A stretch of 8,933 nucleotides of DNA, from contig DAISYU010000130.1 in assembly GCA_036825155.1 (NCBI GenBank), forward strand, positions 1-8,933. The letters run 5' to 3'. The notes beneath the pieces were generated by a model. That model was given only the letters and a program-made list of their open reading frames with translations, did no database searches and had not been told where the DNA came from. Origin of the DNA: DSAD01 sp036825155. GTDB taxonomy: Bacteria; Desulfobacterota; Desulfomonilia; UBA1062. A program made the translations under genes and the position numbers. Shown piece after piece: positions 1-6,890 of this stretch (position 1 is its first letter; each line of letters begins with the position of its first letter).

Positions 1-69
1 CAAAAACAACCGGGATCTCCGACAAGCTTCGAGGAATTAACCCGAAGAGATTAAATATGTAATTCAAGT

Positions 70-93
70 CATCCCCTTGAAAAAGGGGATCCA
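70..93. repeat. REP-like hairpin with GAAA loop
   Basis: Positions 71-78 (ATCCCCTT) and 83-90 (AAGGGGAT) form a perfect 8-bp stem around the loop GAAA (79-82), a GNRA-type tetraloop on the plus strand. The flanks GTC on the left and CCAGG on the right give the overall shape GTCAT-CCCC-loop-GGGG-ATCCAGG. That is the layout of dispersed intergenic palindromes found in many proteobacterial genomes. No T-run follows on either strand, so an intrinsic terminator is unlikely. Only one copy lies in this window, so calling it a repeat family rests on resemblance. Confidence 0.5.
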
Positions 94-301
94 GGAAACA
101 AGCTGTTGTTGTCAGGCATGCCCTTCATGATATTTGTATGTTTATTTGCCTCAACAATAATTGACTTTCTGAATACATATAGCGTTTCGCACAACACTAA
201 AGGATGACGAGTGACATCTATATCCCGAGCTTTTTCTAACGGGCATGGCCATCCGGTCACAACGAAGGATGAAAAAATATCCGCTTTGCTTCAACTACCT
301 G

Positions 302-307
302 TATAAT
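302..307 (+). promoter_or_regulatory. Possible -10 box for the gene at 422
   Basis: A consensus TATAAT lies 115 bases upstream of the start codon at 422. No recognisable -35 hexamer sits 16-18 bases upstream, and the box is not preceded by a TGN extension. It is the best promoter-like sequence in front of the small plus-strand gene but remains weak evidence. Confidence 0.2.
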
Positions 308-322
308 GTTTTAAGGTTTTTC

Positions 323-353
323 TTCTGGATTCCGAATTCTGGATACTGGATTC
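323..353. repeat. Short degenerate CTGGAT repeats
   Basis: Three CTGGAT units occur in about 30 bases (CTGGATTCC, CTGGATACT, CTGGATTC) around a GAATTC. They look like a small degenerate tandem array of the kind found between genes. No function is evident. Confidence 0.35.
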
Positions 354-421
354 TATTTTTATATAAAGAATCTGAAATCATTGCCGATCTCAAAGGTATC
401 GCTTGAGAGGAGGAATGAGCA

Positions 422-709
422 ATGAGAAAGACCGCTTTATTCTATCAAAAGCACGGCAGCGCCATTTCCATTCCCCGGGATATCACCCCGGACTTCAGAT
501 CGAGAAATCATACATTCCGTTATAATTCGTATCAGGCACATCCTTCAGTCAAACCGGCAGGTCTTCACGATCTCATGTTTGCCATTGTTGCCTTTGTGCT
601 CGGTCTGCTGACTCTCAGCCTCTTTCTCAGCGGGTCACATGACGGGGTTCTCTTCTGGCTCAGCATATTCTTTCCTCTCAGCGCCATCACTGCTTTGTTG
701 AAGAAATAG
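422..709 (+). CDS. Small membrane protein, unrecognised
   Basis: A 95-residue protein that I do not recognise. The start is well supported: GGAGG lies 8 bases upstream of the ATG. Residues 1-48 are polar and rich in basic residues (MRKTALFYQKHG, then RDITPDFRSRNH). Residues about 51-71 (LMFAIVAFVLGLLTLSLFLSG) and about 76-93 (VLFWLSIFFPLSAITALL) are two hydrophobic segments joined by a short SHDG turn, followed by terminal KK. This predicts a two-helix inner-membrane hairpin with a basic cytoplasmic N-terminal tail. It is the only plus-strand gene in the window and faces the ACT-domain gene tail to tail. No enzyme motif is visible, and membership of a small DUF family cannot be judged by eye. 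Confidence 0.7.
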   Translation: MRKTALFYQKHGSAISIPRDITPDFRSRNHTFRYNSYQAHPSVKPAGLHDLMFAIVAFVLGLLTLSLFLSGSHDGVLFWLSIFFPLSAITALLKK

Positions 710-817
710 CCCCTTCGATAGCCGCAACCAGTCTGCTCAGCAGTCTGTAACGAGTCTGAGAGATTACCTGTTCAGGCAGTAAAGAGGCTCTTCGAACGTC
801 CTCATTCTTTCCGTGCC

Positions 818-873
818 TGATCCATTGCCGAACATCAACACCCCTGTGGGTCGGCATCACCTCTTCAGGATCA
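818..873. other. Nested inverted repeats between convergent genes
   Basis: TGATCC (818-823) pairs with GGATCA (868-873), and inside it TGCCGA (826-831) pairs with TCGGCA (851-856). The spacing between outer and inner arms is unequal (2 versus 11 bases). The element lies between two genes that end facing each other (709 and 877), where a bidirectional terminator would be expected. No T-run follows on either strand, so it is only a candidate transcript-end structure. Confidence 0.25.
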
Positions 874-876
874 TTA

Positions 877-1410
877 CTACCCTGTTACAGCCGATACCTT
901 GATATCCACGTGCAGGTGCTGTCCAACATCGTCAAGCCGTGCCTGCAGGTCCTTGCAGGGTATGTCGGGCGGTGCCACCACAAGGGCGGTCATGAAAAAC
1001 AGCGGGGTACCACTCACCGGTGCCCGGGTTGTGCCGGTATCCATGGATTCGATATTGATACCATATTGAGAGAGAATATAGGCGATCTCATGGATGATTC
1101 CTTCGTGGTCGGCACCGCGGACCTCGATCTGATAGGGCAGCCAGCCTGCATACGCCTCAGCATAGGTTTGTCCGGTCTGGCTGGTTGTCACCTTGAACCC
1201 CTGGCTAGTCAGACTCTCGATGCCTTTGTCCAGGTTGGCAATCTGGTTTTCAGGCATGGACACCAGCATCAGCACGGCAAACTCACCTCCCAGTCGGGCC
1301 ATGCGGCTGGTTTCCACATTGCCGCCAAGATCGAGCAGAAGTTTTGTGAGGTATTCAACAATCCCGGTCCGGTCAGTGCCGGTAAGGGTGAGAACAATGT
1401 TTGTGTTCAT
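877..1410 (-). CDS. Two-ACT-domain GcvR-like regulatory protein
   Basis: A 177-residue protein with two ACT domains, resembling GcvR, which in enterobacteria modulates the glycine-cleavage activator GcvA through protein contact. ACT 1 starts at residue 3 (IVLTLTGTDRTGIVEYLTKLL). ACT 2 starts near residue 93 (YQIEVRGADHEGIIHEIAYIL). The paired G-x-D-x-x-G-I-V/I loops are the typical ACT ligand-binding or dimer positions. The reading frame is open upstream to 1518, but I chose the ATG at 1410 because AGGA lies 9 bases upstream and homology to the family begins right there; the extra 36 residues look non-native. There is no DNA-binding domain, so it must act through a partner or as an amino-acid sensor. 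It is separated from the operon on its right by 312 bases and is probably an independent transcript. Family assignment is firm; a glycine-specific role is inference. Confidence 0.85.
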   Translation of the reverse strand: MNTNIVLTLTGTDRTGIVEYLTKLLLDLGGNVETSRMARLGGEFAVLMLVSMPENQIANLDKGIESLTSQGFKVTTSQTGQTYAEAYAGWLPYQIEVRGADHEGIIHEIAYILSQYGINIESMDTGTTRAPVSGTPLFFMTALVVAPPDIPCKDLQARLDDVGQHLHVDIKVSAVTG

Positions 1411-1564
1411 AACATCCTGTCCTTTCATGTAGTCGATGGTACCACCTGTCAGGAGGCATGGATCCATGGCCGGCAGAAACACCGGTGATATGCCGGTCGC
1501 CGGTCTTATCCTGTCCACGTTTGCAGAGCGTGTGAATCATCGGCCCTTAATCTCATGTCCGTGC

Positions 1565-1586
1565 AGTATATTGCGGTGAATCACCG
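1565..1586 (-). promoter_or_regulatory. Possible promoter and operator of the ACT-domain gene
   Basis: On the minus strand TATACT (1565-1570), one mismatch from the -10 consensus, is directly preceded by the 13-base palindrome CGGTGAATCACCG (1574-1586, 6-bp arms around one base), which would sit in the spacer. No clear -35 hexamer is found. The placement fits a repressor-controlled start about 150 bases upstream of the ACT gene, but the evidence is thin. Confidence 0.25.
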
Positions 1587-1661
1587 TACCGTCTTCTTCT
1601 CATATATCTTTTTTGTTTGATCTGCAATGTATATGAGAGAAGGACGACCCCTAGAAGAGAC

Positions 1662-1694
1662 TTCCTCCCGGCCGTTCATGCGGCGCGGGAGGAA
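1662..1694 (-). terminator. Strong hairpin at the operon end
   Basis: TTCCTCCCG (1662-1670) pairs perfectly with CGGGAGGAA (1686-1694). The stem continues inward with GCCG (1671-1674) against CGGC (1681-1684), with one bulged G at 1685 and a six-base loop. That makes about 13 bp. It lies 28 bases past the stop codon of the AtuA-family gene, the last gene of the operon. No T-run follows on the minus strand, so it is not a canonical intrinsic terminator. It may protect the 3' end or work with other factors. Confidence 0.45.
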
Positions 1695-1722
1695 ATCCGG
1701 TGGATATGAAAAAGGGGCTTGG

Positions 1723-3501
1723 TTATGGTGTCTCGAGTAGTGATTTACTGACTTCAATCTCCATGGTGAGCAGTCCCTGTGAAAGGGTCTTGCCCTGGTT
1801 GTCAACGAGCAGGGACATAGTTCCCCCTCCATCGAGGGCACCTTCGAGAATAAAGTTCAGCGCGTGGATGTTGTCCATCCTGTATCGTCTCACCGGCCCT
1901 TTCACGTTCGACCGGTAAAAGGAGGCGACCTTTTCGGCGGTAAGCTCACGGACGATCTCAGGGTAGAACTCCGGTTTCAATGCTGCAACGCCTATATTGC
2001 AGATATCGCCCTTGTCGCCTGAACGGGCATGCGCAACCCTTTTCAGAGGAACCCTGATGCGTTCTTTCCCGGCATCGCTTGCCGGTTCATCTCCTTCGGG
2101 CCTGGTCTGAGGTTCGCCCATTGGTCCGATATCACAGGGGAAGAATTCTTCGACATCATCGAGGACCATGCGGGCCTTCACGCGGTCTTTCGGGATCAGG
2201 GCAGGCCAGAACCCGTAGGCAGGAGCAATCGACGGACGCCCGCCCATGACGGTCACACCGGGAGGACCGGCCAGGATCAGTCCGGAGATCTCACGGCTTA
2301 TGTCATTGAGCGGTGCCTTGTCCTTCGACCTCGCTGCAAAGCGCAGGATTATCTCATTGGGCTCTGTAGGCGGTGCTGCGGATTCTCCCCAGCAGGAGTT
2401 GTACCCCACGAAGTCGGTACGCTTCTCCGAGAAATCACCCTGTACCCTGTCCCAGAACATCTCTGCAAACTTTTGTCCCTTGGCCACCACGTCCGGTCCG
2501 CTCACCACCAGCTGGGCGACAATCTTGTGCCCGGCGTCATAGGTGGTTGAAACCTTCAGGTACGGCGTCGGCTTCTGCCCTTTTGCCCCCTTTACCAGGA
2601 CCCTGTCTTTGCCGACGTCCTCGAGGGTAAAGGAGGTGAAGTCCGCCACTACATCGGGACAGATATAGGTCTGAGGGTTCCCGATCTCGTAGATGATCTG
2701 TTCTTTGGCGGTACGGGTGCTTACCAGTCCGCCGGTACCCGGATGCTTGGTAAGGATGAAGGAGCCATCGGCATGCATTTCCACCAGCGGGTAGCCCATG
2801 TTGTGGTAGGACGGTACCTCCTGCCAGAGGCTGTAATTGCCTCCGGTGGACTGGGTTCCGCATTCAATGAGATGCCCGGCCAGAAGGGCTGATGCCAGAC
2901 GGTCGTAATCCTCGAAATCCCAGCCGAACTCGTAGACAAAAGGAGCCACCACCATGGCCGCATCATAGGTGCGTCCGGTTATCACGACCCGGGCCCCTTT
3001 TTCCAGGGCAGCCACAATCGATCTTATCCCGATATAGGCATTTGCTGATATCACCTTGTCGATCATGCCGCCCAGAGGCTGTCCCGTATCCTGATGGGTA
3101 AATTCACACCCCGAGTTCTGCAGTTCCTTAAGCTGCGGCATCAGATCATCGCCATCGACAATCGCCACGGGCAGACGGATTCCCTGCTCATCCATCACGG
3201 CCTTCAGTGCAGCTGCGCAGCCCACCGGGTTTATACCTCCGGCGTTCACAACGACCGATATGCCGTGTTCGGCTATGTAGGAGAGCATACCGGACATGGC
3301 CGTTATGAAATCGCGGGCGTATCCGGCTTCAGGATTCTTGGCCTTCTGACGTGCCAGGATGATCATGGTGATCTCTGCCAGGTAATCCATGGTCAGGTAA
3401 TCGATCGGCCCGCCTTTCACCTGGCGCTCAATTGCAGCCTGTTCATCACCCCAGAACCCGCTGGAGTTGGCAACAATTACGGTATCTTTCTGCTTCTTCA
3501 T
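1723..3501 (-). CDS. AtuA-family protein (DUF1446 with C-terminal AtuA-like domain)
   Basis: A 592-residue homologue of AtuA, the first gene of the acyclic terpene utilisation cluster of Pseudomonas; its exact reaction is not established. Residues about 4-455 match the DUF1446 core, with the conserved stretches SGFWGD (14-19), NAGGINPVG (near 86-94), IECGTQSTGGN (near 212-222) and KHPGTGG (near 252-258). After a polar, acidic linker (about 460-480), residues about 482-585 form the AtuA-like C-terminal domain, beginning RVPLKRVAHARSGDKGD, which some relatives carry as a separate protein. No signal peptide or membrane segment is seen, so it is cytoplasmic. The frame is open to 3564, but AAGGAG lies 10 bases before the ATG at 3501 and the family begins there. 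It is the last gene of the operon, 65 bases after the HMG-CoA reductase gene. That pairing suggests it acts on a branched hydroxy acid or CoA ester related to HMG-CoA; this role is inference. Confidence 0.9.
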   Translation of the reverse strand: MKKQKDTVIVANSSGFWGDEQAAIERQVKGGPIDYLTMDYLAEITMIILARQKAKNPEAGYARDFITAMSGMLSYIAEHGISVVVNAGGINPVGCAAALKAVMDEQGIRLPVAIVDGDDLMPQLKELQNSGCEFTHQDTGQPLGGMIDKVISANAYIGIRSIVAALEKGARVVITGRTYDAAMVVAPFVYEFGWDFEDYDRLASALLAGHLIECGTQSTGGNYSLWQEVPSYHNMGYPLVEMHADGSFILTKHPGTGGLVSTRTAKEQIIYEIGNPQTYICPDVVADFTSFTLEDVGKDRVLVKGAKGQKPTPYLKVSTTYDAGHKIVAQLVVSGPDVVAKGQKFAEMFWDRVQGDFSEKRTDFVGYNSCWGESAAPPTEPNEIILRFAARSKDKAPLNDISREISGLILAGPPGVTVMGGRPSIAPAYGFWPALIPKDRVKARMVLDDVEEFFPCDIGPMGEPQTRPEGDEPASDAGKERIRVPLKRVAHARSGDKGDICNIGVAALKPEFYPEIVRELTAEKVASFYRSNVKGPVRRYRMDNIHALNFILEGALDGGGTMSLLVDNQGKTLSQGLLTMEIEVSKSLLETP

Positions 3502-3506
3502 ATCTC

Positions 3507-3555
3507 TGACACTCCTTTGACGTGTCACAGGGAGCACCGGATAACCGGCTCTCCC
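3507..3555 (-). promoter_or_regulatory. Two tandem hairpins in the mvaA-AtuA gap
   Basis: In transcript order, the first hairpin has arms at 3545-3555 and 3530-3540 with a four-base loop (3541-3544): 5 pairs, one A-G mismatch, one G-U and 4 pairs. The second has TGACAC/GTGTCA arms (3522-3527 and 3507-3512) around a nine-base loop. The Shine-Dalgarno AAAGGAG of the AtuA-family gene (3512-3518) lies mostly in this second loop. The pair could set the amount of AtuA made relative to MvaA, by mRNA processing or by presenting or masking the ribosome site. The pairing is visible; the function is inferred. Confidence 0.4.
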
Positions 3556-3566
3556 TGCAATCATGA

Positions 3567-4832
3567 TTACTTCTTGAGTTCCCTGATGATCTCCTCAGCC
3601 CGGTCAATACGAACCTTGCCTTCCGCCACCAGCCGTTTTGCGACCTCATCGATGAGATCACCCGTAGCACCGGCCATAACCGCGATGTTCTTGGCATGCA
3701 GTGACATATGGCCGCGCTGGATCCCCTCGGCCGCCAGGGCGCGCAGAGCTGCAATGTTCTGGCACAGGCCCAGGGCAACAATGATCTCGCCGAGTTCGAC
3801 GGCGGTTTTCACGCCGAGGATCTTCACTGCCAGTTTTGCAAGGGGATGCAGGGCGGTTGCCCCTCCCACCAGACCGACAGCCATAGGCAGTTCCAGGGTA
3901 CCCACCAGGTCACCTGCGGCATCCTTTTCCCAGTGGCTCATTGACCGGTAACGTCCTGTGCGGGAGGCATAGGCATGGGCACCCGATTCTATGGCCCTGA
4001 AATCATTGCCGGTGGCTATCACCAGCGGGGTTATGGCGTTCATGATGCCCTTGTTATTGGTGGCGGCCCGGTACGGGTCTGCATCTGCAAAGGCCCAGGC
4101 CTGGATCATGCCGTCAGCCACGTCCGGCCCGCCCTTGATATCATCCTTCTTGACAGTGACCCGGGCCCGGCACAGACGGCGGTCGGCCAGGTTGGAGAGA
4201 ATCCGCAGGTACACCCGTCCGCCGGTAACCTTCTCGACCGTCGGTGCGATAGCCTCTGCCATGGTATTGACCGCATTGGCCCCCATGGCGTCGCGTACAT
4301 CCACGATCAAATGGGTGATAACCATTGGTCCGGCTGCAGTATCCAGGACCCTCACTTCCAGGTCCCTGGCTCCTCCACCGATTCGTACCAGAACCGGGTC
4401 CTGATCGTTGGCGATCTTGAGAATCTCATCCCTGTGTTCGAGGATCTTCATCTTCGCGCCGAACGGATCGGGCATATTCACGGTCTGTATCTGGGCGATC
4501 ATGAGCGGTCCTGAGTTGCTGGTGAAGAATCCGCCTGCTCCCCTGGCCATGGCTGCGGCATTGGATGCCCCTGCCACCACTGACGATTCCTCCACCACCA
4601 GCGGGATGAGGTATTCCTTGCCGTTTATGATCATATTGGTGACGATGCCGACAGGGATTTCGAATGTTCCCACAACATTTTCGATCATTCTGTCAGCTGT
4701 TGCCAGATCGAGCGCCTGGTTCTGAAACAGGGCGATCTCTTCGTTTGTGAGGTCGGCAAATTCTTTTAGCTTATTCAAACGCTCGGCAACGCTGAACTTG
4801 TGAAATCCTGAAATCCTTGATGTCTTTGACAT
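3567..4832 (-). CDS. mvaA: Hydroxymethylglutaryl-CoA reductase, class II (degradative type)
   Basis: A 421-residue class II HMG-CoA reductase, close in length and sequence to the catabolic enzyme of Pseudomonas mevalonii, which oxidises mevalonate to HMG-CoA using NAD+ and CoA. All four catalytic residues can be placed: Glu82 in VVEESSVVAGASNAA, Lys261 in NNKGIMN, Asp277 in ATGNDFRA and His375 in RGHMSLHA, the last being in the mobile C-terminal flap. The dinucleotide-domain stretch HLIVDVRDAMGAN (about 164-176) and ILSNLADRRLCRA (about 211-223) are typical. Asp145 aligns with the P. mevalonii aspartate associated with NADH over NADPH preference, which favours a catabolic role. The start is supported by AAAGGAGA 8 bases upstream. 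It lies downstream of a TRAP transporter and upstream of an AtuA homologue, unlike mevalonate-biosynthesis clusters, since no mevalonate kinase or HMG-CoA synthase is nearby. Class II enzymes also serve biosynthesis in some Gram-positives, so direction is inferred from context. Confidence 0.97.
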   Translation of the reverse strand: MSKTSRISGFHKFSVAERLNKLKEFADLTNEEIALFQNQALDLATADRMIENVVGTFEIPVGIVTNMIINGKEYLIPLVVEESSVVAGASNAAAMARGAGGFFTSNSGPLMIAQIQTVNMPDPFGAKMKILEHRDEILKIANDQDPVLVRIGGGARDLEVRVLDTAAGPMVITHLIVDVRDAMGANAVNTMAEAIAPTVEKVTGGRVYLRILSNLADRRLCRARVTVKKDDIKGGPDVADGMIQAWAFADADPYRAATNNKGIMNAITPLVIATGNDFRAIESGAHAYASRTGRYRSMSHWEKDAAGDLVGTLELPMAVGLVGGATALHPLAKLAVKILGVKTAVELGEIIVALGLCQNIAALRALAAEGIQRGHMSLHAKNIAVMAGATGDLIDEVAKRLVAEGKVRIDRAEEIIRELKK

Positions 4833-4910
4833 TGTGCCACTCTCCTTTCTCTTTTTGCATTGTCTTTAAAACTGTTTCCTTCTTATTCTTTTCGATACCT
4901 GCTTATCTCG

Positions 4911-6227
4911 TTATTTCATAAGGTTAGGCAGATACAATACAATCTGCGGGAAGATCATGCACAGTGCCAGGCCTATGGCCTGCAGCAGAACAAACGGGAA
5001 AGAGCCGCGGTAGATATCTCCCATGTTCACTCCGGCAGGGGCGACACCTTTCAGGTAAAACAGCGTGTAACCGAACGGCGGCGTGATATAGTTCATCTGC
5101 GCATTTACCAAAAAGAGGATGCCGAACCACACCGGATCGAACCCCACCGACTTTATGATGGGCAGGAATATGGGTACACACAGCAGGATAATCCCGATCT
5201 CGTCCAGGAACATTCCCAGGAAAACAAGGATGATCTGCATGATGATAAGGATATACCAGCGGTTCACATCGAGCCCGAGGACAAAATCCTTGATCATGTC
5301 GTCACCGCCGATGGCTGAGAATACCGAGATGTAGCAGCGGGCACCGATGGTGATCCACAGTATCATGCAGGTGACCAGTGCCGTATTGAAGATCGATTCG
5401 CCAAGCATGTTCCAGGTCAGACGTCTGTAGATCAGTGCGGAAATAACAGCACCCAGGCATCCAACGCCGGCGGCCTCGGTGGGGGTTGCAATACCGGTAT
5501 AGATGGAGCCGAGGACACCGACTATGAGCAGCACAGGGAGAATAACGGTTTTCGTAGCGACGATCTTGTCCTTCCAGTTGTACTTTGACCGTTCTTCCAG
5601 TGTCGGGGCCGGACCCATCTCCGGCTGCAGCCAGCAGCGGATGATGATGTAGGTAATGAAGAGTCCCGAGAGAAGCAGGCCGGGAAGTACACCGCCGATG
5701 AACATCTTCCCGATGGAGACCCCTGCTGTCACCGCGTATACAATGGTGATGACGCTCGGCGGTATGAGGATACCCAGGGTTCCTCCGGCACAGATACTGC
5801 CCAGGGCGATACGCTTGTCATATTTCCGGTGGAGCATGGCAGGCAGGGCCAGGATGCCCATGCTCGCAACCGCGGCGCCGACGATACCTGTCATGGCTGC
5901 CATGAGGGTGCAGATCACGATGGTCCCGATAGCCAGGCCGCCACGAAGAGGACCGAACCACATCTGCATGAAACTGAACAGGTCCTCTACAATACCCGAT
6001 CGTTCCAGGATGTTGGCCATGAAAACATAGAGCGGTATCGCCACCATAAAGTACGATGTCATCACGCCCCAGGACTGCACCGCCACCAGGAGCATGGAGT
6101 TGGGTCCCCAGAGGAAGAATGCGAAGACCATGGCCAGTCCTCCCAGCACGAAGGCCAGGGGAAGACCGGTAAGAAGCAGGCCGATCAGGGAAATGAACAT
6201 TATCAATACGATGATTTCAATACTCAT
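4911..6227 (-). CDS. dctM: TRAP transporter large permease, DctM family
   Basis: A 438-residue integral membrane protein, the ion-coupled transport subunit of a tripartite ATP-independent periplasmic (TRAP) carrier. Family marks in order: SIEIIVLIMFISLIGLLLTGLPLAF at the N terminus, IPLYVFMANILERSG (about 64-78), AAMTGIVGAAVASMG (about 110-124), GGTLGILIPPS (about 148-158), IATPTEAAGVG in the second half, and YITPPFGYTLFYLKGVAP near the C terminus. The length is normal for the family and roughly a dozen hydrophobic helices are evident. The frame is open upstream to 6353, but I start at 6227 because GGGAG lies 8 bases upstream and the ATG overlaps the stop of dctQ as ATGA, indicating translational coupling with the small permease. 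The substrate cannot be read from this subunit. Its position between the binding protein and HMG-CoA reductase points to a branched carboxylate such as mevalonate. Confidence 0.96.
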   Translation of the reverse strand: MSIEIIVLIMFISLIGLLLTGLPLAFVLGGLAMVFAFFLWGPNSMLLVAVQSWGVMTSYFMVAIPLYVFMANILERSGIVEDLFSFMQMWFGPLRGGLAIGTIVICTLMAAMTGIVGAAVASMGILALPAMLHRKYDKRIALGSICAGGTLGILIPPSVITIVYAVTAGVSIGKMFIGGVLPGLLLSGLFITYIIIRCWLQPEMGPAPTLEERSKYNWKDKIVATKTVILPVLLIVGVLGSIYTGIATPTEAAGVGCLGAVISALIYRRLTWNMLGESIFNTALVTCMILWITIGARCYISVFSAIGGDDMIKDFVLGLDVNRWYILIIMQIILVFLGMFLDEIGIILLCVPIFLPIIKSVGFDPVWFGILFLVNAQMNYITPPFGYTLFYLKGVAPAGVNMGDIYRGSFPFVLLQAIGLALCMIFPQIVLYLPNLMK

Positions 6228-6739
6228 GACATGATCTCCCTGCCGGTCACGGCATGATGAAAGTCTTTGATGAACTTGGATATACCCTGCAGGATGACCA
6301 GTGCGGCAGCCAGAGGGATGCACAATTTGACCGGATAGATAGGAGGTGCCCACGCCGAAGACAGGGTCTCCTTAACGGCCAGGGAGTTCAGTGCAAAACG
6401 GCCGCCGTAGTAAAACATGGTGAACATGAAGAAAAAGAATACAGGGGCAGTAAGACAATCAATGATTGCCCGTTTCCTGGGCGAGAAACGCGCATGGACG
6501 ATATCCACATTCACATGCCGGCCTGCGGCATAGGCATAGGCGCCCACCAGCAGAAAATATGGACCATGCAGAAGATAATTGAATTCAAAAACCCACTTTG
6601 TCGGCGCGTTGAAGAAATAACGCATGATCACTTCATAAATGGTGGCAATAGCGATGAGTACGATGGCATAACTGACGATTCGTGCAACCCATTCATTCGT
6701 TTTGTCGATAGTCTGCAACAAGACCTTCAATACAGTCAT
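6224..6739 (-). CDS. dctQ: TRAP transporter small permease, DctQ family
   Basis: A 171-residue inner-membrane protein with four predicted helices, at about residues 18-40 (RIVSYAIVLIAIATIYEVIMRYFF), 52-70, 90-112 (LTAPVFFFFMFTMFYYGG) and 133-155. The MRYFFNAPTKWVFEFNYLLHG stretch is characteristic of DctQ, where a conserved Trp-x-x-Glu lies at the start of the second helix. It partners the large permease and is required for TRAP transport. The start codon is preceded by GGAGA with a 6-base spacing. It overlaps the large permease gene by four bases (ATGA) and lies 151 bases after the binding-protein gene, with a strong hairpin in that gap. Confidence 0.94.
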   Translation of the reverse strand: MTVLKVLLQTIDKTNEWVARIVSYAIVLIAIATIYEVIMRYFFNAPTKWVFEFNYLLHGPYFLLVGAYAYAAGRHVNVDIVHARFSPRKRAIIDCLTAPVFFFFMFTMFYYGGRFALNSLAVKETLSSAWAPPIYPVKLCIPLAAALVILQGISKFIKDFHHAVTGREIMS

Positions 6740-6816
6740 AGTCTATCTCCGTATATTTATAGTTGCAGGGAATATTCGATCATCCACAGGCTGATCCTCT
6801 CATATCTGGTTCTTAG

Positions 6817-6844
6817 CGGTGCAGGTCGCACATGACCTGCACCG
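6817..6844 (-). promoter_or_regulatory. 11-bp perfect hairpin between dctP and dctQ
   Basis: CGGTGCAGGTC (6817-6827) and GACCTGCACCG (6834-6844) are perfect complements around a six-base loop. The element lies 46 bases past the dctP stop and 77 bases before the dctQ start. No T-run follows on the minus strand, so full termination is unlikely. A stem-loop after a binding-protein gene often blocks 3' decay and leaves the binding-protein part of the message more abundant than the permease part. That reading is inference from known transporter operons. Confidence 0.6.
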
Positions 6845-6890
6845 TCTTGTCCGCGATGCTATGTTGAAAAAATAATCCCGCGCAGCGTGT

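Larger units (their letters stand above)
1..421. other. Gene-poor left flank
   Basis: No convincing gene is seen here. The only long reading frame (minus strand, 69-260) has no ribosome binding site and runs through a palindromic repeat, so it is probably not coding. The stretch holds a REP-like hairpin (70-93), a short run of CTGGAT-type repeats (323-353), an isolated TATAAT box (302-307) and the ribosome binding site of the small gene that starts at 422. Base composition is more AT-rich than the operon to the right, as expected for intergenic DNA. Confidence 0.6.
1411..1722. other. Intergenic region with several dyads
   Basis: This 312-base gap separates the end of the AtuA-family gene from the start of the ACT-domain gene. 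It holds the operon-end hairpin at 1662-1694, a 9-bp inverted repeat (TCTCATATA at 1598-1606 with TATATGAGA at 1630-1638), the palindrome CGGTGAATCACCG at 1574-1586 beside a TATACT box, and two perfect short palindromes nearer the ACT gene (12 bp at 1457-1468; CACCGGTG near 1480). No coding region is convincing here. Confidence 0.5.

Noticed and set aside
69..260. 63-codon minus-strand reading frame at the left edge
   Set aside because: There is no ribosome binding site, it runs through the REP-like hairpin, and the product looks like no protein family.
910..1488. 192-codon plus-strand frame opposite the ACT-domain gene
   Set aside because: It is antisense to a clear two-ACT-domain protein, and its His/Cys/Gly-rich product is typical of a shadow frame.
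3094..3951. 285-codon plus-strand frame across the AtuA-mvaA junction
   Set aside because: It is antisense to two well-identified genes and their gap, with no domain seen. Long shadow frames are common opposite GC-biased codons.
6845..6890. Possible intrinsic terminator right after dctP (CGC-TGC-GCG followed by T6 on the minus strand)
   Set aside because: The stem is only about 3 bp and the T-run is separated from it. The stronger structure is the 11-bp hairpin further downstream.
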